In this document: one piece after another, positions 45,242-53,442 of the stretch
Position numbering within the stretch: the first letter of the stretch is position 1
How the letters are laid out: every line of letters starts with the position of its first letter
Assembly: GCA_964486725.1 (NCBI GenBank)
Contig: CAZAOK010000002.1
Coordinates: forward strand, 44,430-108,429
Origin: M55B154 sp964486725
Lineage (GTDB): Bacteria; Spirochaetota; UBA4802; UB4802
Length of the DNA: 64,000 bases
Reading direction: 5' to 3'
Translations under genes and position numbers: made by a program
Notes under the pieces: generated by a model
Told to the model about the DNA's origin: nothing
The model's input: only the letters and a program-made list of their open reading frames with translations
Databases searched by the model: none

Positions 45242-45514
45242 TTAATATCTTTCTCTTCTACGCGGTCTATCTTCCTTGGGTTTTGCTACGTTTACCTTAA
45301 TGTTTCTGCCGTCGATCTCTTTCCCATCCAGTTCCTTGATTGCTTCATCACCTTCTGCCTGGTTGGGCATTTCAACAAATCCGAAACCTTTTGACCGGCC
45401 TGTGTCCCTGTCAGTAATAATTTTACCTTCTGAGACGGTGCCGAATTCCTGGAACAATTTTTCCAGGTCTTCATCTGTCATATTATACGACAGATTTCCA
45501 ACATAAATATTCAT
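45242..45514 (-). CDS. RRM-domain RNA-binding protein
   Basis: A 90-residue protein starting at ATG 45514. It is one RNA recognition motif: RNP2 is IYVGNL at residues 3-8, RNP1 is KGFGFVEM near residue 43. A basic tail (EDRPRRRERY) follows. Bacterial single-RRM proteins of this type bind single-stranded RNA and are often cold-induced. It heads a cluster with the charged mini-protein and the DEAD-box helicase. Confidence 0.95.
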   Translation of the reverse strand: MNIYVGNLSYNMTDEDLEKLFQEFGTVSEGKIITDRDTGRSKGFGFVEMPNQAEGDEAIKELDGKEIDGRNIKVNVAKPKEDRPRRRERY

Positions 45515-45617
45515 CTTCTTTTTCTCCATAACTTCACATTGAATATACCAACTATTTATAACTGTTCACACAGAAAGGTTGTCCTGTCAAGGAGTAATAA
45601 TTTCTGTGCGTGAGACG

Positions 45618-47033
45618 CTAGCCGGCAACTTCATCTTCGGCAGAGAGTTCCATCTCCCATTCCGGTTCACCTTCAATCGGAAGAAATTTATTATAGAACC
45701 ATATTGACACAAAACCCGCCACGTACATCAGCAATCCGAACATGGCTGACGTGACAAACATGGAACTGTAAAAATCACCCATGTAGTCCTGTATAAGAAG
45801 GGCAAGCGCCATTGCAAGAGACGCATTACGAAGCCCTGTTTCAAGGGATATTGCCCTCACCTGGTAATTGCTGATTTTCAACAACTTGGGGATAAATACA
45901 CCTACCAGCATTCCCATAAGAGTAAGTATAAAGACCATGCTATAGAACTTGAAACCATAACGCTCTGTATCTGAAAACACTTCTATATTACTGAGTATAC
46001 CCGCGATTATGAGAAACAGCAGTGCGATAATGCCCAGTATTGAAAAAACAGGTGTTGCCCTGTTGGCAAGTTTCGGGGCGCGGGCCTGTACAGTCATACC
46101 GACAGCCAGCGGTATTATAACAAGAATTATAATCGTCTGCACAATGAGTGCAACAGGTATGGTCACTTCCGGAACATTGGCACAGTATAACGCCAGGAGA
46201 AAGGGAGTGAAAAATAACGACAATACTGTTGAAAATGACGTAAGGGATATTGAAAGCGCAAGATCCCCTTTGGCATAATACGTCATCAGATTCGAGGTTA
46301 CTCCACCCGGACTTGCCGATATGAGAACCATACCCACAAAAATAAATGGAAATGTTTCATAAAAGCCAAGAATTCTTCCCAGTCCAACTGCAACAAGGGG
46401 CATTATGATCCATTGTAACGAAGCTCCCGTGATGATGCCCCTCGGTTTTTGAAAAACACGTTTGAAATCGTCAACCGTCAGGGTAAGTCCCATCCCAACC
46501 ATTACGAAAAAGAGCATCAATACTATTGAAATTTTAAAGATTCGATCAAGCTTTGTTCGTAACGGTTTTTGTTCTAATCGCGCGAAATTATATTCTTTTC
46601 CCTCCAGTTCGCCCTTTACAACATTTAGGCTGAAGAGAAATTTATTTCCAAGCATCTCGTCAAGTCCTGAATAATTTTCCTTCAGGTCTTCCGAGGCATT
46701 TTCTGGAGGGAGAGAGAGCAGGTACAGTTCATCCTCTATACTGCGTACCATGTACAGTTTCTCATCTTTTTCAGTCGCATCCTCCATTTTAAGAAGCCGC
46801 AGATTACCTTCAAACTCAACTTCCTTCGCGCTGTCCCAGTCAAGATTTCTTGCCCTGGAATTAAGTTTTTCAAAAAGCTCACTGTCACCCTTACCCTGGG
46901 TGATGTTCATGAAAACCCTGTACATATCCTCGTCCGCATGAGCCATGGAAATGCTCCCAGCCATTATCACCATGGTAAGTAATGAAAGGAATGTTTTGCG
47001 CATGCGAAAATTCACACGTAAACCCTGCTTCAT
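45618..47033 (-). CDS. SBF (bile acid:sodium symporter)-family transporter with N-terminal domain
   Basis: A 471-residue protein from ATG 47033 (GGAGG upstream). A signal peptide (about 1-35) and a 120-residue soluble domain precede the membrane core. The core (about 170-455) has nine or ten helices and SBF motifs: GMGLTLTVDDFKRVFQKPR, SASPGGVTSNLMTYYAKGD and SLETGLRNASLAMALA. It should import an organic anion with Na+. The periplasmic extension is not usual in the family and its role is unknown. The Na+ gradient could come from Nqr. Confidence 0.9.
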   Translation of the reverse strand: MKQGLRVNFRMRKTFLSLLTMVIMAGSISMAHADEDMYRVFMNITQGKGDSELFEKLNSRARNLDWDSAKEVEFEGNLRLLKMEDATEKDEKLYMVRSIEDELYLLSLPPENASEDLKENYSGLDEMLGNKFLFSLNVVKGELEGKEYNFARLEQKPLRTKLDRIFKISIVLMLFFVMVGMGLTLTVDDFKRVFQKPRGIITGASLQWIIMPLVAVGLGRILGFYETFPFIFVGMVLISASPGGVTSNLMTYYAKGDLALSISLTSFSTVLSLFFTPFLLALYCANVPEVTIPVALIVQTIIILVIIPLAVGMTVQARAPKLANRATPVFSILGIIALLFLIIAGILSNIEVFSDTERYGFKFYSMVFILTLMGMLVGVFIPKLLKISNYQVRAISLETGLRNASLAMALALLIQDYMGDFYSSMFVTSAMFGLLMYVAGFVSIWFYNKFLPIEGEPEWEMELSAEDEVAG

Positions 47034-47163
47034 ATGTTCCTCCATTGATTTTTAATTGTTTCATACCTTCTTGAAGGGTGAAACAATATATCGGAATGAA
47101 TAATATATCTATTTCGTGAACATATAACAGGATAATAATTATGTCAATAATAATACTATTTAA

Positions 47164-47181
47164 GGCCGCCAGGACGCGGCC
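47164..47181 (-). terminator. Hairpin after the 122-residue gene
   Basis: GGCCGC / GCGGCC stem with a 6-base loop, starting 3 bp after the stop at 47184. The minus-strand tail is AT-rich, not a clear T run. Confidence 0.45.
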
Positions 47182-47183
47182 CT

Positions 47184-47552
47184 CTATTGTTCACTGTATG
47201 TATTGAGAATCTTAATTACAAGTTCAACTACCGTGCTATCAATACTGTTGCTCCGTTCCCTGAACTCAGCAATTATCTTCTTAAAATCAATTTCTCCATC
47301 AACCATCAGCACCGGGGAGCCGGGAATGTTGCCCTTAGACCTGCTCTCGTCGATCATGTCGTGGGAAAATCCGTATTCCTTATGCCAGGTTATGGCATAC
47401 CGGTCTTCTGTACCATCATAACATAACTGAAAACCCTTTACCGAGAGGTCATCATCCCTGTACCAGACTATGAGATCAAAGAAATCATCATGAAACCAAC
47501 TGCGGAATACACCGTCTTCTTTCTGTCCAACCCTTGTTGATTCACGAAGCAT
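47184..47552 (-). CDS. Hypothetical protein, 122 residues
   Basis: A soluble alpha/beta protein: strands in the first half (WFHDDFFDLIVWYRDDDLSVKGFQLCYD, a mixed pattern) and helices in the second. SPVLMVDGEIDFKKIIAEF is the clearest motif. No signal peptide. I do not recognise the family. AAGGA lies ten bases before the start; it follows the DUF6544-like gene by 26 bp and may share its transcript. Confidence 0.65.
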   Translation of the reverse strand: MLRESTRVGQKEDGVFRSWFHDDFFDLIVWYRDDDLSVKGFQLCYDGTEDRYAITWHKEYGFSHDMIDESRSKGNIPGSPVLMVDGEIDFKKIIAEFRERSNSIDSTVVELVIKILNTYSEQ

Positions 47553-47578
47553 TCAACTTTAATCCTTCACTATTGAGT

Positions 47579-48442
47579 TTATTTTCCTGCACAGGGGTAG
47601 GTTACTTCCTGTATCTGTCCCTTCCAGAATAGCCAGAACCCTTCGGGAAGATGCCAGCCAACCTGGCCCCTTGAGGGAATCATCATGCCGTCTTTTTCAA
47701 CGTAATTGCTGAAATGCCCTTCCCACGGGTATTGCCTGTATTCCCCATCGAAATGCCCGTACCTTTCGGTAGTATATATCTTAACCAGCTCACCTGCATC
47801 ATTGAAGGAACACTCCACTGAAACTGTAATACCCGAATCCGAAAGTGTAGCAAGGGCCCTGTTTTCGTCAATGGCTGTCCATGTCACCCCGTTTTCAGGC
47901 AAAAGTGCGGTTGGATACCAGGCACCCTCGGCAAGGTACCGGTACAGGGCACCGCTGTTCAGCCTGTCAGTGCCCTTCTGCGAATCCACGGTAAAAGCGG
48001 ATTGCAATATCACTTTCCCACCTGCCTTCCCGTCAAGATATGAATCAACCACCCGAATATGCAGAATTGGTGCCATATATATTTTTGCGTTCCAGGCAAA
48101 TCCTGGATCAATGGCATTTACATGCTGAGTGGCAGTAAACGGTAAAAACTTCTCTGCTTCAGGTGCAGTGGTCAATTCACCTTCCTGCTCAATTTTCGCC
48201 ATGTGTATGTACTGCTGCCCGTCCTTCAGTGCCATCCTGAAATACTGTTGCACCGGCCGGGGAAGACCTTTCAGCCTGGAAAAATCCACCCTGCCCCCTT
48301 TTTTGTCTTTATCAATGGATTTGAGGGTTTCAACCTTAGCCGAAATTTCCCTGTCATGTATTACGGCCATTACCAGTATAATGATAATCAGCATGGCCGT
48401 TACCACTGCAATACCTGTAATGATTTTCATCATAATGGACAT
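47579..48442 (-). CDS. DUF6544-like membrane-anchored protein
   Basis: A 287-residue protein with one N-terminal membrane helix (about 6-28). The region from LKGLPRPVQQYFRMALKDG to LPFTATQHVNAIDPGFAWNA matches my memory of the DUF6544 family (LPxPVxRYLxxAL, then LPFTAxQ). The rest is beta-rich with YPTALLPENGVTW and EGHFSNYVEKDGMMIPSRGQ. The family's function is unknown. AAGGAG precedes the start. Confidence 0.7.
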   Translation of the reverse strand: MSIMMKIITGIAVVTAMLIIIILVMAVIHDREISAKVETLKSIDKDKKGGRVDFSRLKGLPRPVQQYFRMALKDGQQYIHMAKIEQEGELTTAPEAEKFLPFTATQHVNAIDPGFAWNAKIYMAPILHIRVVDSYLDGKAGGKVILQSAFTVDSQKGTDRLNSGALYRYLAEGAWYPTALLPENGVTWTAIDENRALATLSDSGITVSVECSFNDAGELVKIYTTERYGHFDGEYRQYPWEGHFSNYVEKDGMMIPSRGQVGWHLPEGFWLFWKGQIQEVTYPCAGK

Positions 48443-48454
48443 ACTCTACTCCTT

Positions 48455-48805
48455 CTAAAAAGTTATCACCCTGTATCCGTCCTCCATGTACCTGGCAAGT
48501 GAAGGATGACCTTTCATGTCACTGCACAGGGGCAGCCCCTGATCCTTGATTTCATCGAGAACCCCCATCTGGGAAGAACACGCCTGGCAGGCACAATCGA
48601 TCAACCCCTTTTCTTTTACCTGCAGGTACAGCTTTCCGAATGGCTTCTCGGGATCACTCATTTCAACAGCTGTTTTTGTGGCACTCCCTTCAATCACCAC
48701 CTTTACATCGTATCCTTTTTCCGCCATATCCAGGGCGTTCAGCAGCACGTGCACAAAACACATTGCTTCCCCGTTAAATGCAACCAGCACTACTTTCTTT
48801 TCCAT
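48455..48805 (-). CDS. DsrE-family-like protein
   Basis: A 116-residue alpha/beta protein starting at ATG 48805 with AGGGGG upstream. VVLVAFNGEAMCFVHVLLNALDM and the later DCACQACSSQMG-DEIKDQGL region match DsrE/DsrF-like proteins, which take part in sulfur relay or act as small-molecule-binding proteins. Three Cys in ACQACS are candidate sulfur carriers. It begins a three-gene group with the DUF6544-like gene. Confidence 0.75.
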   Translation of the reverse strand: MEKKVVLVAFNGEAMCFVHVLLNALDMAEKGYDVKVVIEGSATKTAVEMSDPEKPFGKLYLQVKEKGLIDCACQACSSQMGVLDEIKDQGLPLCSDMKGHPSLARYMEDGYRVITF

Positions 48806-48820
48806 GATCATCCCCCTTTT

Positions 48821-50029
48821 CTATGTTCTTCCATGGTTTTGCTTTTTCTTTGATGCAGCAAGACTGTACCTGAGCAACATGTACCCCGTTACCCCTGATG
48901 CCAGTGAGCCAATGATAATACCCAGCCGCTCATCGAACAGAAGATTGACACCAGTTTCCTCAAATGCCAGTGAACCGATAAAAAGGCTCATGGTAAATCC
49001 AATACCACACAGGGCCGCTGTCCCGTACAGGGATCTCCAGTTCATCCCTTCGGGTAAAACGGCAAGACCCATCTTAATCCCTGCCCAGCAAAAGAGAAAA
49101 ACCCCCAGCTGTTTCCCTGCGAAAAGCCCCAGGGCGATGCCCAGCGGTACACCATGCAGCAGCTGTTCTACACCAACTCCCTTGAGGTTGATACCTGAAT
49201 TAGCAAAAGCAAAGATGGGCAGGATGGCAAAAGCTACTATGGCATGCAGGTCATGTTCCAGTGTTTTCAGTGGTGATTCACCCGGATTGTCCTTCACCGT
49301 GTTGGGGATGAACATGGCCAGCATCACTCCTGCCAGAGTTGCGTGTACACCTGATTTGAGAAGTGCGGTCCACATCACTATACCAACCAGGACATAGGGA
49401 CTTTTCTCAACAACACCCAGCCTGTTCATGACAAACAATACCATAATACACACCAGTGCAACAAGCAGTGCCGCCAATGAGATTTTACTGGTATAGAAAA
49501 AGGCTATTATCAGTATAGCACCGATGTCGTCAAATATGGCGACTGATGTAAGAAAAATCTTCAGGCTTTTCGGCACTGCCGAACCAAGCAGGGCAAGTAT
49601 TCCCAGGGCAAAGGCGATATCCGTTGCAGCCGGTATTGCCCATCCCTGGAGGGCCACCGGGTCATTTCTGTTGATAAAAATATATATGGCAGCAGGCGCG
49701 GCCATGCCACCGATGGCCCCGAGTCCTGGCAGCACTATATCGCTTAACTTTGAAAGTTCACCCTCAAGGAACTCCCGTTTCAGTTCCAGCCCCACAAGAA
49801 AAAAGAAGACCGCCATCAAACCGTCATTTATCCACAGCAAGAGCGGCTTGTCTATTGCCAGTGCCCCTACCTGTATTGCCACCGGCGTATCGATCAACAT
49901 CATGTAATACTTAAACAGCGGTGTATTTGCCATGATAACAGCAACCAGGGCCGCTGCTATCAGAATAAGACCACCGGCTGATTCCTGCTTAAAGAATCTT
50001 TCTATGAAGAGTTTTTCCGGTTTGGCCAT
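48821..50029 (-). CDS. nhaA: Na+/H+ antiporter NhaA
   Basis: A 402-residue inner-membrane antiporter with twelve helices. The ion-binding Asp pair lies in TSVAIFDDIGAIL, the assembly helix motif in IPAATDIAFALG, and GLELKREFLEGEL is typical. It exports Na+ in exchange for protons, which complements the Na+-pumping Nqr. AGGAGG lies six bases before the start. Confidence 0.97.
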   Translation of the reverse strand: MAKPEKLFIERFFKQESAGGLILIAAALVAVIMANTPLFKYYMMLIDTPVAIQVGALAIDKPLLLWINDGLMAVFFFLVGLELKREFLEGELSKLSDIVLPGLGAIGGMAAPAAIYIFINRNDPVALQGWAIPAATDIAFALGILALLGSAVPKSLKIFLTSVAIFDDIGAILIIAFFYTSKISLAALLVALVCIMVLFVMNRLGVVEKSPYVLVGIVMWTALLKSGVHATLAGVMLAMFIPNTVKDNPGESPLKTLEHDLHAIVAFAILPIFAFANSGINLKGVGVEQLLHGVPLGIALGLFAGKQLGVFLFCWAGIKMGLAVLPEGMNWRSLYGTAALCGIGFTMSLFIGSLAFEETGVNLLFDERLGIIIGSLASGVTGYMLLRYSLAASKKKQNHGRT

Positions 50030-50149
50030 GTATACCTCCTGTGTTAAACTGAACCAGTTAGTATGAAAACAGAATTATTACATGTACATGATATTATACC
50101 GGGAAGTGTTTGATCTCAATTCTATTTTTTTGTCAGAACACTTTACATC

Positions 50150-50857
50150 CTACTTCGCCATGGCCCTGGCCCGAAGGTCTTTCGGCATCTTCTCAATGGC
50201 ATACCTGAGTGCCGTCCTGGGCATAACAGCCCTGTGTTTCATCACGTACTCAAAGACCTCCTGCTGATGCTGATGACTGGCCACCTTCAGCATCCAGCCA
50301 TATCCCTTCTGTACCAGGTCATCATCATCTTTAAGCAGCGCATCAGCAATCTGGAATACATCCTCAAGGAACATTCCCCTTTTGGCAGGTACGATAAGGG
50401 ACACTGCCGAAGCACGCTTTGCCCAGCGGTTTTTTGATCCCGTCCAGCCCTTCAGTTTTTCCAGGTAAACCGGGTACATTTCTATGAAAGTTCCGATCGT
50501 ATGATTGCAGAGTGTGTCACATGCTGCCCAGTTGCTCACATATTCATGTACCCACTTTTCGAATACAGCAAAATCCCCGGGTTCATATTGCTTCTTCACT
50601 GCATATGACCAGTGGCAGGCAACAAATGATTCCTCCATAATACCCGACTGCCAGAGTTTTTCACACAGGGAAAATATCTTTTTCTTGTCCATGTTCCTGA
50701 TGGTCTTAAAATGTTCACTGGAAATTTTCCTGACAACAGCGGTTTTTACACCGTACAGGGCCACATGTTCTTTAAAATATCTTTCACCTGACAGTCTTAC
50801 TTTCTCTTCACTGTTCTTTTTCAGATCGTCCCGAAGACTTTCCAGTAATTCATCCAT
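50150..50857 (-). CDS. DNA alkylation repair protein (AlkD-like)
   Basis: A 235-residue all-helical HEAT-like protein. LWQSGIMEESFVACHWSY, VSNWAACDTLCNHTIG and NRWAKRASAVSLIVPA match AlkC/AlkD-type glycosylases, including the WD/CDxxC region and the conserved Arg. It removes 3- and 7-alkylpurines from DNA by family. GGGAG precedes the start. Confidence 0.92.
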   Translation of the reverse strand: MDELLESLRDDLKKNSEEKVRLSGERYFKEHVALYGVKTAVVRKISSEHFKTIRNMDKKKIFSLCEKLWQSGIMEESFVACHWSYAVKKQYEPGDFAVFEKWVHEYVSNWAACDTLCNHTIGTFIEMYPVYLEKLKGWTGSKNRWAKRASAVSLIVPAKRGMFLEDVFQIADALLKDDDDLVQKGYGWMLKVASHQHQQEVFEYVMKHRAVMPRTALRYAIEKMPKDLRARAMAK

Positions 50858-50951
50858 GGTTTTAATCTCCCAGGTATTCCATCCCGATGTTACAGGCGGG
50901 GACAGTTTATTAAAAAATTATCCATCAAACAAGTGGGTATAAAACAGGAAA

Positions 50952-50970
50952 GGCGGCTGTAAAGGCCGCC
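50952..50970 (-). terminator. Terminator hairpin after the YtfJ-like gene
   Basis: GGCGGC / GCCGCC stem with a 7-base loop; the minus-strand tail (TTTCCTGTTTTA) is T-rich, as in an intrinsic terminator. It is 23 bp past the stop at 50993. Confidence 0.65.
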
Positions 50971-50992
50971 GTGTTATATACATGGCAGGTTA

Positions 50993-51523
50993 TTACCGTA
51001 CAAGTGTACGTATTATCCCCCTGATTTTTTTGAATTTTTTCACAGGAACCATGCCGGCATAACGATATCGCAGAATTCCCTTTTTATCTATTATCATGAA
51101 AACCGATTCTTCAGCAGGTATACCGTAAGCTCTTTTCATGGAACCATCCCAGTCACCGTAAACGGTTATACCAAGTTCACGTGACTTTTCCCTGAATTTT
51201 TTCTTCCATACCCATTTGCTAAGCAGGTTAGCTTCACTGGCATCAACCACCGCAAGGCTGAATGAGTTACCTTCTGAATACTGTGACCATTGCTTTTTGT
51301 ATTCATTCAGTTCATCTTTTAGAAGTTGATTCTTCTCAACTGAAGACCTGTGTTCGTAAAAACCGATTACCACTTTACCCTTCAGGTCACCAATGGTCAG
51401 CCACCTGTCATTCCCGTCCATAATGTGGAAATCAGGGGCTTTGGTATTCACCTGTACCAGGGCAAACCCCCCGGAACAAAACATCATCAGGATAAATAGT
51501 ATAATGAACTTATGTCTTTTCAT
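50993..51523 (-). CDS. Secreted thioredoxin-fold protein without redox cysteines (YtfJ-like)
   Basis: A 176-residue protein starting at ATG 51523 behind GGGGGATG. A signal peptide (1-22, with the only Cys in FCSGGFA) is followed by a peroxiredoxin/thioredoxin-like fold: APDFHIMDGNDRWLTIGDLKGKVVIGFYEHRSS, where the usual CxxC is replaced by EHRS, and ESVFMIIDKKGILRYRYAG. It resembles YtfJ, whose role is unknown. It starts 4 bp after the cyclase stop and is surely cotranscribed with it. Confidence 0.8.
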   Translation of the reverse strand: MKRHKFIILFILMMFCSGGFALVQVNTKAPDFHIMDGNDRWLTIGDLKGKVVIGFYEHRSSVEKNQLLKDELNEYKKQWSQYSEGNSFSLAVVDASEANLLSKWVWKKKFREKSRELGITVYGDWDGSMKRAYGIPAEESVFMIIDKKGILRYRYAGMVPVKKFKKIRGIIRTLVR

Positions 51524-51527
51524 AGTT

Positions 51528-52499
51528 TCATCCCCCGGATTGATCCCGGCTAACATAATATGTTTTCATTATTCCTTTTCCTTTCACATCAATTTCAGGC
51601 AATTCGTTCAGCATAAAACCTTTCCCTATTAAACTGCCTGTTGACTGGGAAATATGAATTTTCATAGGTTCACTCAACGACTCCAGCCTGCTTGCCGTGT
51701 TGATGGTATCACCAAAGACATCGTAAATATACTTGTATACACCAACTATACCGCCAACAACCGGGCCGGTATGTATGCCGATCCTGACCAGCCATTTCAG
51801 TTCTCTTTCTTCATTCCTTTCCACAAGGTAATCAATGATATCAACTGCAGCCCGCACCATGTTCTCTGCATGCTTGTCATTTTGATCTGGCATGCCGCTT
51901 ACACTTAAAAAGGCATCGCCTATTGTCTTGATTCTTTCACACCCATTTTCCATCATGATTTCATCAAACCGTGTGAAAATATCATTCAGTTCGGAGATCA
52001 AGTGGTCAGGTTCAACAGTTGTAGACATGCTGGTAAACCCTACGAAATCTGAAAAGAAAACCGTAACATCTTCAAAAAGTTGCGGTTTTGTTTCTCCGTA
52101 CTGCTTCAGGTCACTTATGATCTTGTATGGCAGCACGTTCATTAAAAGCCTGTCACTCATGCTCTTTTCCCTTTCAATAATCGCTTTCTGCTTTGCCACA
52201 AGGTCGGTGAACCTTTTTAAAACGATGCCAACAAGCAACGGTATCGTAGCAGCACATACAAAGGTAATTATAAAGGTAATGATATATGACCATATATTAT
52301 GGTTTTTAAAAATATACACACAGGCAAAATAAATTATCGTTAAGGCAATTACTTCGGATACTAATACTGATATGAATACTACTTTCGGTATGCTGTAGAG
52401 TTTTTGCCCCGTCCTTATGAGAAAATCCGTGAGCCTGTCATTCTGTATTTCTGTTTCCCTGTCAAAATTATAAATATCTTCTACTGGTGATCTTGCCAT
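51528..52499 (-). CDS. Class III adenylate/guanylate cyclase, membrane-bound
   Basis: A 323-residue protein starting at ATG 52499 (AAGGAG seven bases upstream). Two membrane helices (about 35-60 and 65-95) and a short coil precede a class III catalytic domain (about 130-310). Both metal Asp are present (FFSDFVGFT and KTIGDAFL), as are the transition-state Asn and Arg in GDTINTASRLES. The substrate-specifying Lys (ERIKTIG) suggests ATP. Product cAMP would be a signal. No receptor domain is attached; partners may sense via the membrane. Confidence 0.93.
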   Translation of the reverse strand: MARSPVEDIYNFDRETEIQNDRLTDFLIRTGQKLYSIPKVVFISVLVSEVIALTIIYFACVYIFKNHNIWSYIITFIITFVCAATIPLLVGIVLKRFTDLVAKQKAIIEREKSMSDRLLMNVLPYKIISDLKQYGETKPQLFEDVTVFFSDFVGFTSMSTTVEPDHLISELNDIFTRFDEIMMENGCERIKTIGDAFLSVSGMPDQNDKHAENMVRAAVDIIDYLVERNEERELKWLVRIGIHTGPVVGGIVGVYKYIYDVFGDTINTASRLESLSEPMKIHISQSTGSLIGKGFMLNELPEIDVKGKGIMKTYYVSRDQSGG

Positions 52500-52535
52500 A
52501 AACATGCTCCTTATTTTTTATTTTACCAATATAAA

Positions 52536-53276
52536 CTATAACTCTATTACCTCTCCCGGCCTGGTATACCGTATATATTCATTCTCCGATTCCTTCTGGT
52601 ACTTCAGGTGTGTGCCATAATACATGATCTTCTCTCCGCTTACCGGCAATGCTTTCTCCACCAGGTCTTCCTCCGACATGTGCACTTTCACCGGGTCGGA
52701 GGGTTCACCGTTCAAGTCAGCAATAATGACTTTTGGGAAGAGGTATACCTGGTCAAGTAAAGAGTAATCCCAGGTGGTGTCCGCAAAATAGGAAAACAGG
52801 GCCCTGTCCCTGTTGAAGAATGTAAAACCCCATGTTTCGATGAAATGATTCATGGGAAAAGATGAAATATATGTATCATTATCAACCGGTATTGCTTCTT
52901 CTGATATCTGCACAAAGGTCAGCACTTGATCCATCCACCGTAACAACGGGTGTTCAATCCCAACGGCCAGCCTGCAGATATCATCCACCTTCTGTTTAAT
53001 TAAAGGCGGCCCTATAATGGTAAGGCTCTCCCTTGTTCGGGAATACAGCGTATCAAGAAATACACGAAGCAGAAGAAAGGGGAGACCAAAATAATGGTCA
53101 CCGTGAAAGTGTGATATATAAATAATCCTGATACCGGTAACAGGAACATGTTCCCTGAACAGGCTGTTCATGATATCAGGGGGAGTTTCTACCAGCAGGG
53201 TATTCTCTACCATGAACGCGTTATAGGGTAATCCGTCGTTTATAGCCCCACCGTTACCAAGGATTTTAATTATCAT
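52536..53276 (-). CDS. RNase Z-like metallo-beta-lactamase-fold protein
   Basis: A 246-residue protein with ISHFHGDHYFGLPFLL (HxHxDH near residue 68), a downstream MNHFIETWGF, and an Asp in YFADTTWD, the metal-site pattern of the MBL fold. It has the ELAC/RNase Z style opening (IIKILGNGGAINDGLPYNAF) but is shorter and diverges in the exosite arm. tRNA 3' processing is possible but unproved. The ATG at 53276 has a weak ribosome site; a start at 53303 is possible. Confidence 0.82.
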   Translation of the reverse strand: MIIKILGNGGAINDGLPYNAFMVENTLLVETPPDIMNSLFREHVPVTGIRIIYISHFHGDHYFGLPFLLLRVFLDTLYSRTRESLTIIGPPLIKQKVDDICRLAVGIEHPLLRWMDQVLTFVQISEEAIPVDNDTYISSFPMNHFIETWGFTFFNRDRALFSYFADTTWDYSLLDQVYLFPKVIIADLNGEPSDPVKVHMSEEDLVEKALPVSGEKIMYYGTHLKYQKESENEYIRYTRPGEVIEL

Positions 53277-53374
53277 CTTTATACCATGATCCAGAATTGC
53301 CATATATTAATGGTCACTTTTGCAAATACATCAAGCAATATTTTATCAACATGCAAAACATTATGATTTAGAGC

Positions 53375-53403
53375 TTGTAATCTTATTCATTCTGGAATAG
53401 TAT
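53375..53403 (+). promoter_or_regulatory. Sigma-70-like promoter of the BCCT gene
   Basis: TTGTAA (53375-53380), a 17-base spacer and TAGTAT (53398-53403), 40 bp before the start codon. Confidence 0.5.
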
Positions 53404-53442
53404 TATCAATCATATGCATTTTTTCAAACCGGGGGTAATATC

